In this document: positions 34,051 to 42,203 of the stretch, in pieces | Numbering within the stretch: position 1 is the stretch's first letter | Layout of the letters: each line of letters starts with the position of its first letter | NCBI RefSeq assembly: GCF_001403615.1 | Contig: NZ_LN879454.1 | Span: 62,001 to 126,000 of the forward strand | Length of the DNA: 64,000 nt | Source: Desnuesiella massiliensis | Lineage (GTDB): Bacteria; Bacillota; Clostridia; Clostridiales; Clostridiaceae | Direction: 5' to 3' | Notes under the pieces: generated by a model | What the model was told of the DNA's origin: nothing | Database searches by the model: none | What the model saw: only the letters and a program-made list of their open reading frames with translations | Program-made: the position numbers and the translations under genes

Positions 34051-34578
34051 ATGGTTATTATAAGAGAAGCAGAATTAAAAGATTGTAATGCTTTGGCAAA
34101 GGTTCATGTAGATAGCTGGAAGAGTGCTTATGAGGGAATAATAGATAAAGATTTTTTAAATAAGCTTAACTATGAGTGTAAAGAAAAAGCTTGGGAAGAA
34201 CGGATTATTAATAAAAATATAGATGACATAATTTATGTAGCAGAGGCAGGAGGCACTGTAGTAGGTTTTGCTGCAGGTGGCTTTGCAAGATGGGATGTGG
34301 GCAAGGATTTTGGAGAGATATATGCTCTGTACATCTTAAAGGAATATCATAAAAAAGGAATAGGAAGACTATTAATTAAGAAGTTTTGTGAAGCATTAAA
34401 AGGCAAGTTAAAGGTTAATTCTATGATAATATGGGCCTTAAAGCAAAATCCTTCCTGCGGATTTTATGAGGCTATGGGTGGGATTAGGTCTAAAGAAAAA
34501 GAAGTGGAGATAGGAGGTAAGCTGTATAAAGAATATGGCTTCTTATGGAAAGATATAAAAACTTTATTAAAGGAGTGA
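34051..34578 (+). CDS. GNAT family N-acetyltransferase
   Basis: 175 residues from ATG at 34051 (AGAGGTG 6 nt before; a GTG at 34042 is in the ribosome site). Acetyl-CoA binding motif A is visible as IYALYILKEYHKKGIGRLLIKKF (about 95-117), with the Q/RxxGxG/A pattern as KKGIGR. The N-terminal REAELKDCNALAKVHVDSWKSAY is typical of RimI-like enzymes. Substrate unknown. It leads a small operon of three genes. Confidence 0.9.
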   Translation: MVIIREAELKDCNALAKVHVDSWKSAYEGIIDKDFLNKLNYECKEKAWEERIINKNIDDIIYVAEAGGTVVGFAAGGFARWDVGKDFGEIYALYILKEYHKKGIGRLLIKKFCEALKGKLKVNSMIIWALKQNPSCGFYEAMGGIRSKEKEVEIGGKLYKEYGFLWKDIKTLLKE

Positions 34579-34586
34579 GTATATTA

Positions 34587-34826
34587 ATGAAAGAAAAAGC
34601 TATGGAAAAAGAAAAGCCTATAGATTTTGAGCACATTTTAAATGTGTATAAACCTTTAGATGTGGCTTTAATAAAATCTATATTAGAGGCAAATGAAATA
34701 GTTTATTTTGTACAAGGAGAACAGTTTTCCACTCTTCATGGGGGATTGATGGGAGTACCTATGAGAGTTTTAGTTCGAGGAGATCAAAAAGAAATAGCTT
34801 TAGAGCTGCTAAAAGACTTTAAATAG
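34587..34826 (+). CDS. DUF2007-type putative signal-transducing protein
   Basis: 79 residues from ATG at 34587 after AAGGAGTGAG. The pattern NVYKPLDVALIKSILEANEIVYFVQGEQ ... GVPMRVLVRGDQKEIALELL fits the small DUF2007 fold (beta-alpha ferredoxin-like, related to PII-like proteins). It lies 8 bp after the GNAT gene. Function unknown. Confidence 0.7.
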   Translation: MKEKAMEKEKPIDFEHILNVYKPLDVALIKSILEANEIVYFVQGEQFSTLHGGLMGVPMRVLVRGDQKEIALELLKDFK

Positions 34827-34846
34827 TGTTAAAGGAGGGGGGCATT

Positions 34847-35179
34847 TTGTTTAAAGCTTTTTTTGGGGAGAAAGATGTATGTGATGAGGAAAATGCAGAA
34901 GAGTACAGAAAAATTATCAGAAGGGCACAACTAAAAATTTTAAGCACTAATATAGTATATAATTCTGAGGAAGACGTTTTTGATACAGTAGCTACTTGTA
35001 TCAATGAAAACGGGAATATTGAAACCTTAAGTATAGAAGGTTTTCATATTGAAGCTGAGGTAACGGCTTTGATTGGTGCTTTGATAAGTCTAGAGCAATA
35101 TGAGGAAGATGATGAGGAGTATTCGCTAGGAACTATATGCAAAGAAAAGCCTACTATGGAACAGTGTACGTTCTGGTAA
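34847..35179 (+). CDS. Small acidic protein of unknown function
   Basis: 110 residues from TTG at 34847, chosen because AAAGGAGGGG lies about 7 nt before; the frame back to GTG 34826 would start on the preceding stop region. Very acidic, with a QYEEDDEEY segment and beta-alpha-beta-looking middle. No signal or membrane segment. No family recognised. Last gene of the GNAT operon. Confidence 0.65.
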   Translation: MFKAFFGEKDVCDEENAEEYRKIIRRAQLKILSTNIVYNSEEDVFDTVATCINENGNIETLSIEGFHIEAEVTALIGALISLEQYEEDDEEYSLGTICKEKPTMEQCTFW

Positions 35180-35197
35180 ATAAATAATTATTTAATT

Positions 35198-35240
35198 AAG
35201 TTGTAAAAGTAGAAAAATGTCTATTTTTACAACTTTTTTA
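35198..35240 (+). terminator. Terminator of the GNAT operon
   Basis: AAGTTGTAAAAGTAG (35198-35212) with CTATTTTTACAACTT (35221-35235), T run after. The next 200 bp are AT-rich and show nothing further. Confidence 0.8.
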
Positions 35241-35454
35241 TTGCAATGAATTTTATACTTACAGCAAGAATATTGCCAATATTGATGTTTTAAGGCTATA
35301 AGTAACTAAAATTTAATGTGAAAAAAATAAAGGAATTAGTAAAAAAATATCGAATATATATCAAAAATTTAATAGTGATATAGTGCATATTTAAATTGAA
35401 CTTATGTTACTATTAAAAATTGATTTATTTTTATATTTAGGGAGAGTGAAAAAG

Positions 35455-37152
35455 ATGAGTATCTCAAAGCTTCTGAAATTAATGAGCGGAATTTTTATGG
35501 TCATTCTATTGATGACAGCTTCCAGTGTATATGTATTAAATGTGAGCTTTGGAAAAGAAAGGACAGCTGTAGCAAGGCAGGCTGAGTTCAAGCAATTAGG
35601 TATAGATTTAGCCTCTGCCTCAGATTATCTTACTAATGAAGTAAGGAGATACGTACAGTTTGGCGAAAAAGTCCACTATGATAACTATTGGAGAGAAGTG
35701 AACGAAACTAAAACTAGGGATAGAGTGGTACAAAAATTAAAAGATTTAAATGCTCCTAAGGAAGAGCTAGACCTAATAGAAAAGGCTAAGAGTAGTTCTG
35801 ATGCCTTAGTAGTTATAGAAGATGAGGCTATGAAGGCAGTGGCGCAAGGGGACTATGATAAGGCTAGAAAATTAGTGTTTGGCAGTAATTATGATAATAA
35901 TAAAAATATAATCGCGGCTCCTATTAGCGAGTTTCAAAATAAAATGAATACAAGAGCTGCTAATGAGGCTTCAGTAGCAAAAAGGAATTTAAATATAGCA
36001 CTCTATGTAACAAATTTTTTAGTAGCCTTACTAGGGATATTTATAATAATGACCTTTGTAATTTTATATAAAAAGATATCAAAACTTAAAGATATATCAG
36101 ACAGATTAAATGAATTGGCACAAAACGAAGGAGATTTAACTTCAAGAATTAATATTAACAGTAAGGATGAAATAGGGCAGATTGCTTCTTCTTATAATAA
36201 GATGATTTCAAGTTTACAAAACCTAATAAAGGAGATTACCAATACCACTGATAATATAGTAAAGTCATCCTTAGAGGTTAACAATACCATGGAGGTAATT
36301 TCACATAGAATGGTCAATGTAAATGAATCCACAAAGCAAATCTCTAAAGGAGCAGAAGATTTAAGTAGTACTACAGAAGAAGTCAGTGCCTCCGCCGAGG
36401 AAATCAGCTCTACAACCTCAGAGCTTGCAAATAAGGCTAACGGGGCCAAGCTTTCTTCGGAAGAAATTAAAGATAGAGCTACGGATATAAAGGAGAAAGC
36501 TTATAAGGCTATTGAAACAGGAAATAATATATATGCTAAAAATGAAGCCAATATAGTAAAGGCCATAGAAGAAGGAAGGATTGTAGAAGAAGTTAAGACC
36601 ATGGCCAACTCCATAGGTGATATTGCGGCGCAGACTAATTTATTAGCATTAAATGCAGCTATAGAAGCAGCTAGAGCTGGAGAGCAAGGAAGAGGCTTTG
36701 CAGTGGTGGCAGAGGAAGTTAGAAAGTTAGCAGAACAATCTTCAACGGCTGTGAATAAAATTCAAGGTATAGTAAGTCAAGTTCAACAGGCCTTTGACAA
36801 TCTTTCAAATAGTGGAAAAGATATACTTGATTATATGCTAAACAATGTTAAGCCTAATTATGAGCTGCTTATAGAAACTGGGGTGCAGTATGAAAAGGAT
36901 GCAGAGTTTGTAAACGAAATCGCTACAGGCATCGCTTCTGCTAGTAAAATGATGCTGGAATCCATTGAGCAGGTTAATGAGGCTATACAAAATGTTTCTG
37001 CAACGGCAGAGGAATCTGCGGCAGGCTCAGAAGAAATATTAAGCAGTGTAGATGAGACTACAAACCTAATACAAAAGTTAGCTGTTTCTGCTCAAGATCA
37101 ATCGCAGATGGCTGAAAAATTAAAGAACATGATTAAAAAGTTTAGTATTTAG
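35455..37152 (+). CDS. Methyl-accepting chemotaxis protein
   Basis: 565 residues from ATG at 35455 after GGGAGAG; the longer frame to 35404 lacks a ribosome site. First membrane segment about 10-32, an all-helical four-helix-bundle sensor about 33-182, second membrane segment about 183-206, then HAMP (about 207-260). The cytoplasmic signalling hairpin contains the invariant tip IAAQTNLLALNAAIEAARAG (about residues 390-410). It signals to CheA/CheW. The ligand cannot be told. It is transcribed alone. Confidence 0.94.
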   Translation: MSISKLLKLMSGIFMVILLMTASSVYVLNVSFGKERTAVARQAEFKQLGIDLASASDYLTNEVRRYVQFGEKVHYDNYWREVNETKTRDRVVQKLKDLNAPKEELDLIEKAKSSSDALVVIEDEAMKAVAQGDYDKARKLVFGSNYDNNKNIIAAPISEFQNKMNTRAANEASVAKRNLNIALYVTNFLVALLGIFIIMTFVILYKKISKLKDISDRLNELAQNEGDLTSRININSKDEIGQIASSYNKMISSLQNLIKEITNTTDNIVKSSLEVNNTMEVISHRMVNVNESTKQISKGAEDLSSTTEEVSASAEEISSTTSELANKANGAKLSSEEIKDRATDIKEKAYKAIETGNNIYAKNEANIVKAIEEGRIVEEVKTMANSIGDIAAQTNLLALNAAIEAARAGEQGRGFAVVAEEVRKLAEQSSTAVNKIQGIVSQVQQAFDNLSNSGKDILDYMLNNVKPNYELLIETGVQYEKDAEFVNEIATGIASASKMMLESIEQVNEAIQNVSATAEESAAGSEEILSSVDETTNLIQKLAVSAQDQSQMAEKLKNMIKKFSI

Positions 37153-37195
37153 ATAGTATTAATAGAAGAAAGTTTTATAAAGAAGTATATAATGT

Positions 37196-37229
37196 TAAAA
37201 GGCTGCAAATAAATATTTGTGGTCTTTTA
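37196..37229 (+). terminator. Terminator after the chemotaxis receptor gene
   Basis: TAAAAGGCTGCAAAT with ATTTGTGGTCTTTTA (G-U pairs included) around AAAT. Confidence 0.6.
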
Positions 37230-37288
37230 CTTTAAGCTCCCAGTAAATTCTTAGTGTTATATTTATTTTAATGCTATAATTAAAGATA

Positions 37289-37362
37289 AGGCATCTTCAA
37301 AAATACTTATTCAGCATAATAATATACCTGATTTGCTATTTTCCATCTGATGCCTAAATACA
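37289..37362 (+). other. GGCATC...GATGCC hairpin element, copy 3
   Basis: AAGGCATC at 37289 and GATGCCTAAA close a long hairpin, with AAAATA/TATTTT and TCAG/CTGA inner pairs. It starts about 10 nt after a TATAAT (37275-37280) and ends about 35 nt before the patB start. Ends are the same as in copies 1 and 2; the loop differs. Confidence 0.5.
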
Positions 37363-37396
37363 TTCATTCAAAATAAAATAAGCTGGAGGTGCTTTT

Positions 37397-38563
37397 ATGA
37401 TATATGATTTTGATAAAATTATAGATAGAAAAAATACTACCTGTGTAAAGTGGGATGAAGCTTTAAATTGTTCTGGAGAAGAACTATTACCCATGTGGGT
37501 AGCGGATATGGACTTGCCTTGCCCTAAGGAAGTGCAGGAAGCTATTTTGAGCAGAGCTGACCACGCTGTTTTTGGATATACCTACCCAAAAGAAGAGGTA
37601 TACAAGCTTATTATAGATAGAGTAAGAGAGAATTATGGCTGGCAGATAAAAAAGGAATGGATAGTGTTTTTACCAGGAGTAGTGGATGGTATATCCTCAT
37701 CAGTGCAAGGTTTTTCTAAAGAAGGAGAAGGGGTTATAATACAAGAACCTGTATATCATCCCTTTAAAAATGTGGTAAAAGGTCTAAAAAGGGTTTCAAA
37801 AAACAACCAATTAAAGCTTGCGGGCGAAAAGTATGTGATGGACTATGAAAATTTAAAAAAATTATGTAAAGAAGAGGATACTAAACTTGCTATTTTATGT
37901 AGTCCACATAATCCTGTGGGAAGAGTATGGAGCAGGGAAGAGCTAATAAGCTTTGGAAATGCTTGCATAGAAAATGATGTGATTATAGTATCTGATGAAA
38001 TACATTCAGACATAATATATAAAGGGAATAAACATAGCTGCTTTGGAGCCATATCAGAAGAATTTGCTCAAAATTCTATAGTTTTAATGGCACCAAGCAA
38101 GACTTTTAATGTGGCAGGACTAAGCCAAGCCTTTGCTATTATAACTAATGACTCATTAAGAGATACCTTTATAGCCTCAAGAGTAGGAATGAACTGGGGA
38201 AATGTATTTGGCATAACTGCCTTGGAAGCTTGCTATAAATATGGAGAAGATTACTTGAAGGACTTATTGCAATATCTAGAGGAAAACGTGGATTATGTAA
38301 AGAGCTTTATAGAAGAAAGAATACCTAATATAAAAATGTTTAAGCCAGAGGGGACCTACCTTCTATGGCTAGATATGAGGGCATTGGGAATGAAGCAACA
38401 AGAGCTGGATGAATTCTTGCTTAACAAAGTTAAGATAAAATTTAATAGTGGAGTTATGTTTGGGGAAGCAGGAGAGGGATTCCAAAGAATGAATATAGGA
38501 TGTCCTAGAAGTTATATAGAAGAAGCAATGCATAGATTAGAGGAAGCTATAAGAACACTGTAA
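37397..38563 (+). CDS. patB: PatB/MalY-type pyridoxal-phosphate C-S lyase
   Basis: 388 residues, fold-type I aminotransferase family. The PLP lysine is Lys235 in APSKTFNVAGL; the family signature LPMWVADMDLPCP is near residue 31, SPHNPVGRVW about 169, SDEIHSDI about 199. PatB/MalY enzymes split cystathionine or cysteine conjugates, giving pyruvate, ammonia and a thiol. Start ATG after CTGGAGGTG. Preceded by the GGCATC hairpin leader, followed by a terminator. Confidence 0.92.
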   Translation: MIYDFDKIIDRKNTTCVKWDEALNCSGEELLPMWVADMDLPCPKEVQEAILSRADHAVFGYTYPKEEVYKLIIDRVRENYGWQIKKEWIVFLPGVVDGISSSVQGFSKEGEGVIIQEPVYHPFKNVVKGLKRVSKNNQLKLAGEKYVMDYENLKKLCKEEDTKLAILCSPHNPVGRVWSREELISFGNACIENDVIIVSDEIHSDIIYKGNKHSCFGAISEEFAQNSIVLMAPSKTFNVAGLSQAFAIITNDSLRDTFIASRVGMNWGNVFGITALEACYKYGEDYLKDLLQYLEENVDYVKSFIEERIPNIKMFKPEGTYLLWLDMRALGMKQQELDEFLLNKVKIKFNSGVMFGEAGEGFQRMNIGCPRSYIEEAMHRLEEAIRTL

Positions 38564-38580
38564 TTATGCCTTGTGCATTG

Positions 38581-38607
38581 AAAAAAGCGACTTTCGTCGC
38601 TTTTTTT
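38581..38607. terminator. Bidirectional terminator
   Basis: AAAAAAGCGAC / GTCGCTTTTTT with TTTC loop between patB and the converging Na/phosphate symporter gene. Confidence 0.85.
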
Positions 38608-40258
38608 ATGATGCTTTAGTTATCATTTCATTAAAGTTTTCTTTAGTTAGTAGAGAAATTTTGTATATATGGTCTGCTATACGCTCTAGATGATTTATTA
38701 TATCTAAGAATACAACTCCTGACTCAATGCTGCATTCATTGTTATTTAGACGATTTAAGTGATTTTCTTCAAATTCTTTACATAGCCTATCCACTTCATC
38801 CTCAAGAGCTTCGATTTTAGATATTAGACCCTCATCATATTCTGTAAAGACCTTTATGGTGTTGTCAAACATATCCATTAATACATTTTCAAGCTTACCT
38901 AATTCTAATTTAGCAGCCTCTGTGATGGAAAGATTATTTCGAATGGAGCTGTTCACCAAAACGCTTATATCCATTACATGGTCTCCAATTCTCTCTACAT
39001 TGTTGATACCTGTCATAAGAGCTGGAACCATATAGGACTCTGAATCTGTTAAGGGCTGCTTAGATATATCTACAATGTAGCCAATAACGTCCTTTTGAAG
39101 CTGATTTACAATAGCTTCTTTATCACTTACTTCCCCAATGATGTTTTCATTACCATCCCTGAAGGAAGTTATAATTTGCTTTACCATTTTCTTTGTAACC
39201 TCAGTACCTTTTGTAATTTCAGATATAGTGGCCTTAATAGCTGCTACGGGGGTATGTAATAGTAATCTATCCAAAACCATGGTCTTTTGGAGCTTTTCAT
39301 CTTTGCTTGTAATTACGGTTTCTAAGAATTTAACATAATACTTAGTAAGTGGAAGGAATATCAATGCGCTTATTAGATTAAATATAGTATGAGAGTTTGC
39401 AATCTGTGCGCTTATGTCTGATGTTGGTTGAAGATAAACCGTAGTAATTTCAACTAGCTTAACAAAAAGTGGCAGTGTAATCCAGGTTAAAGCCACACCG
39501 AATATATTATATAAGGTATGAGCCCAAGCTGTTCTCCTTGCATGAATATTTCCAGTAAGGCTTGCAAGCTGAGCAGTTATACAAGTACCTATATTATCTC
39601 CTAACATTATGCAAACCGCAGTTTGTATATCTATCAAACCCGCTTGGCCTAGCACCATTACTAATCCTACCGTTGCACTACTGCTGTGAACTAGAGCAGT
39701 AGCTGCGGCACCTAATAATATTCCCACTACAGGTATAGAAGCATAAGTTTCAAAGAAAAATTTCAAGGTTTCGTTATCCTTCATAAAAGGTATACCTGAA
39801 TTAAGTATTTTTAATCCAAGGAACATCATACCAAAGCCCATTAAGGCTTCACCAAAGTTTTTAAGGGTTTTGTTTTTAGCAAAATAGCTTACCAAAAAAC
39901 CTACGCCAAGTACAGGCAGAGCGATATCGGTTAATTTAAAGCTAAAGCTGAAAGCCATAAGCTGAGCAGTGATGGTAGTTCCAATATTAGCACCATAAAT
40001 AATTCCAATAGCCTGAGGAAGCTTCATAAGACCTGCATTTACAAAGCCTACTGTCAATACGGTAATGGCTGTACTACTCTGAACTAGAGCAGTTAAGAAA
40101 GTACCTACTAAAAAGGCACTCCATACTTTTCCGGTGAGCACAGATAGGATCTTACGCATCATATTTCCTGATGCTTTTTCAAGTCCCTCTCCCATCTTGT
40201 CAACACCATACATTAATAATGCTGTTCCGCCTATAAGTCCAAAAATCAACTCTTTCAT
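38606..40258 (-). CDS. Na/phosphate cotransporter family protein with PhoU-like domain
   Basis: 550 residues. Two repeated Na/Pi-cotransporter halves in the membrane domain (1-310), each with a QSSTAIT or HSSSATVG motif, then a cytoplasmic PhoU-like helical domain (about 340-545; ALMTGINNVERIGDHVMDI and DIINHLERIADHIYKI). Probably a phosphate transporter or exporter. A pair of 11-bp-spaced TGTTAA repeats, PhoP-box-like on this strand, lies upstream over its promoter. Confidence 0.92.
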   Translation of the reverse strand: MKELIFGLIGGTALLMYGVDKMGEGLEKASGNMMRKILSVLTGKVWSAFLVGTFLTALVQSSTAITVLTVGFVNAGLMKLPQAIGIIYGANIGTTITAQLMAFSFSFKLTDIALPVLGVGFLVSYFAKNKTLKNFGEALMGFGMMFLGLKILNSGIPFMKDNETLKFFFETYASIPVVGILLGAAATALVHSSSATVGLVMVLGQAGLIDIQTAVCIMLGDNIGTCITAQLASLTGNIHARRTAWAHTLYNIFGVALTWITLPLFVKLVEITTVYLQPTSDISAQIANSHTIFNLISALIFLPLTKYYVKFLETVITSKDEKLQKTMVLDRLLLHTPVAAIKATISEITKGTEVTKKMVKQIITSFRDGNENIIGEVSDKEAIVNQLQKDVIGYIVDISKQPLTDSESYMVPALMTGINNVERIGDHVMDISVLVNSSIRNNLSITEAAKLELGKLENVLMDMFDNTIKVFTEYDEGLISKIEALEDEVDRLCKEFEENHLNRLNNNECSIESGVVFLDIINHLERIADHIYKISLLTKENFNEMITKAS

Positions 40259-40393
40259 AAGAATCCTCCATATCTAAAAATATAGATAAAAAATATGTAT
40301 TTGGGCAGTAGAAAAAATAATAATTTAAAATATTGGGAGAGCCCTCCCGATGTCTTGGTGACTTTGAAATTAATATTTCATAATTCCAAAATA

Positions 40394-40438
40394 ATTATAT
40401 CATTGTATAAGAGTCTATTTTTGTTAAATTCATGTTAA
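40394..40438 (-). promoter_or_regulatory. PhoP-box-like repeat and -10 for the Na/phosphate gene
   Basis: On the minus strand TTAACA occurs twice with 5 bp between (40438-40433 and 40427-40422), the arrangement of PhoP boxes in Bacillus. A TATAAT (40399-40394) lies downstream. The rest of the 378-bp gap is AT-rich and holds the promoter of the next gene (TATAAT at 40603-40608). Confidence 0.5.
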
Positions 40439-40636
40439 ATTCTAGGCAATTAATATTAAGAAATGTTATTTATATGTTGAGCATATTCTTAATAATTTAT
40501 GTTAAGGAAATAATAAACCTATTAAAAACTATATGATATACAATAAAAGTATTTTAATGTTAATTTAAGATTTTTTTAATCTTAGTTTAAGAGTACTAAT
40601 ATATAATCTAAAATATGAGAGGAGGAAGTATAGAAA

Positions 40637-41368
40637 ATGAAAGCCAATACTATATTGATAAATGGATTTAAAAAGACTAAGCATAATGCTTATGATAATG
40701 ATATGACCTTAGGAGGTACGAAAATAAAAGCTCTTATTTTGGTTATCCTTGTAGCTCTAAGCGCTTTTTATTCATATTTTAATTTTTCACTTTATAGCAA
40801 AACTCATATTATTTTTATGGGAATAGCCGTAGTAATAGGAATGATAACCACACTTATCACTAGTTTCATTCCTTTATTAGCTCCTATAACCTCACCTCTG
40901 TACGCGGTTTCTGAGGGGGTAGTACTAGGCGTAGTGTCCCAATTAGTAAATCAGAGGTATCCAGGGGTAGTTTTTCCAGCTATATTATTGACTATGGCTA
41001 TATCTATAACCATGCTATTAATATATAGGGCGGTACCAGGGCTAGGGGCTAGAATTTCTAAGTTTGTTATTATTGCCACTCTTTCTATTGGCATGATATA
41101 CCTTTTAACCTTTATTTTAGCGTTATTTGGGGTTAGTATACCCTATATTCATAGCAATGGACCTATAGGCATAGCCTTTACCGCTATAGTTCTAATTATT
41201 GCAGCCTTAAATCTAATTGTAGATTTTGAATTTATAAATCAGAATGTAAGAGCAGGTGCGCCAAAGTATATGGAGTGGTATGCTGCTTTTGGATTAACAG
41301 TAACGCTTATATGGATATACTTAAAAGTATTAGAGCTTATAACAAAGCTAATGGGTAAAGAAGATTAA
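40637..41368 (+). CDS. Bax inhibitor-1/YccA-type membrane protein
   Basis: 243 residues with seven hydrophobic segments. The N-terminus MTLGGTKIKALILV, SEGVVLGVVSQ (about 93), and the C-terminal FINQNVRAGAPKYMEWYAAFGLTVTLIWIYLKVLEL fit the larger Bax1-I bacterial branch. Members of this superfamily may leak Ca2+ or regulate membrane proteases. Start ATG after GAGAGGAGGAAG. Transcription divergent from the phosphate gene. Confidence 0.9.
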   Translation: MKANTILINGFKKTKHNAYDNDMTLGGTKIKALILVILVALSAFYSYFNFSLYSKTHIIFMGIAVVIGMITTLITSFIPLLAPITSPLYAVSEGVVLGVVSQLVNQRYPGVVFPAILLTMAISITMLLIYRAVPGLGARISKFVIIATLSIGMIYLLTFILALFGVSIPYIHSNGPIGIAFTAIVLIIAALNLIVDFEFINQNVRAGAPKYMEWYAAFGLTVTLIWIYLKVLELITKLMGKED

Positions 41369-41383
41369 AAAGGTTATTTCAAG

Positions 41384-41432
41384 ATATACAAGGGCAAAAT
41401 TCTAAAATAGGAATTTTGCCCTTGTATATTTG
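41384..41432 (+). terminator. Terminator of the Bax-inhibitor family gene
   Basis: Perfect 19-bp stem 41384-41402 with 41411-41429 around an 8-nt loop, then TTT. Confidence 0.85.
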
Positions 41433-41490
41433 CTTTGATAACCACTGGCTATGCCAGTGGATAAAATGGCTTTAGCTCTGAACAAAAAAA

Positions 41491-41544
41491 CTCCTATGAT
41501 AAAATGAAAGCGACTGACAATCGCAAAACAAAATATCATAGGAG
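41491..41544 (+). promoter_or_regulatory. Hairpin sequestering the transposase ribosome site
   Basis: CTCCTATGAT (41491-41500) is the exact complement of ATCATAGGAG (41535-41544), which contains the AGGAGG ribosome site of tnpA. Known IS200 elements block transposase translation in the same way. Confidence 0.7.
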
Positions 41545-41553
41545 GTGTGTCGT

Positions 41554-42030
41554 ATGGGTAACGACATAGAAAGCTTAACACATACAAAATGGAGGTGTCA
41601 ATATCATATAGTATTTGCGCCAAAGTATAGAAGACAGATAATATATGGGAAATATAAAGCAGAAATCGGCAAGATACTACGAGAGATATGTATAAGAAAT
41701 GGAGTAGAGATAATAGAAGCAAATGCATGTCCAGATCATGTACATATGCTGGTAAGTATTCCACCAAAAATGAGTGTATCAAAATTCATGGGAATATTAA
41801 AAGGGAAAAGTAGCTTGATGATTTTTGATAGATTTGCAAATTTAAAATATAAATATGGTAACAGACATTTTTGGTGCAGAGGATATTATGTAGATACAGT
41901 TGGAAGAAATAAAACTGCAGTTGCAAAATATATACAAAATCAACTTCAAGAAGATCAAATAGCAGAACAGATAAGTATGAAAGAATATATTGACCCGTTC
42001 ACGGGCGAGCCAGCAAAAGGTAGCAAATAA
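41554..42030 (+). CDS. tnpA: IS200/IS605 family transposase TnpA
   Basis: 158 residues from ATG at 41554 after AGGAGGTGTGTCGT. Y1 HUH transposase: the metal-binding HUH motif is HVH in CPDHVHMLVSIPP, the catalytic tyrosine is in RGYYVDTVG, and the final helix carries IQNQLQED. Length and content are normal, so likely functional. There is no tnpB. It moves single-stranded DNA copies of the element. Confidence 0.95.
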   Translation: MGNDIESLTHTKWRCQYHIVFAPKYRRQIIYGKYKAEIGKILREICIRNGVEIIEANACPDHVHMLVSIPPKMSVSKFMGILKGKSSLMIFDRFANLKYKYGNRHFWCRGYYVDTVGRNKTAVAKYIQNQLQEDQIAEQISMKEYIDPFTGEPAKGSK

Positions 42031-42032
42031 AA

Positions 42033-42052
42033 AAGCCACCCAACGAGGGTGG
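42033..42052 (+). terminator. Hairpin after tnpA
   Basis: GCCACCC (42035-42041) pairs with GGGTGGC (42047-42053) around AACGA. It is part of the IS right side; the T run is weak. Confidence 0.45.
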
Positions 42053-42156
42053 CCGCTGTAAAAGTTTTGCGATTGGCGGTTTTTTCAGAGCGCGAGTAGC
42101 GCCGCCAGTACCATGCCCTTATAGGGCTTAATCAAGCCACCAGCTCAGCTGGTGGT

Positions 42157-42185
42157 ACATGACTTTGCCTTAGGTTTTAATACTA
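42157..42185 (+). promoter_or_regulatory. Possible hybrid SigG-like promoter at the IS right end
   Basis: ACATG (42157-42161), in the IS end, and AATACTA (42179-42185), in the flank, are 17 bp apart and each is one base off the forespore SigG pattern. The gerA start is at 42204, so the leader would be short. Speculative. Confidence 0.25.
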
Positions 42186-42203
42186 ATTTAAAGGTGAGAG
42201 ATT

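Larger units (their letters stand above)
41433..42165 (+). mobile_element. IS200-type insertion sequence, apparently complete
   Basis: Left-end hairpin CCACTGG...CCAGTGG (41443-41460), one transposase gene, and right-end hairpin CCACCAGCT/AGCTGGTGG (about 42137-42155). No terminal inverted repeats or target duplication, as for IS200/IS605. Additional inner inverted repeats CAATCGCAAAAC / GTTTTGCGATTG flank the gene. It lies between the Bax-inhibitor gene and germination operon 2. Exact ends are estimated to a few bases. Confidence 0.8.

Noticed and set aside
41402..41782. 126-codon minus-strand frame over the IS200 left end
   Set aside because: Overlaps the left-end hairpin, the ribosome-site hairpin and the transposase gene; no family pattern.
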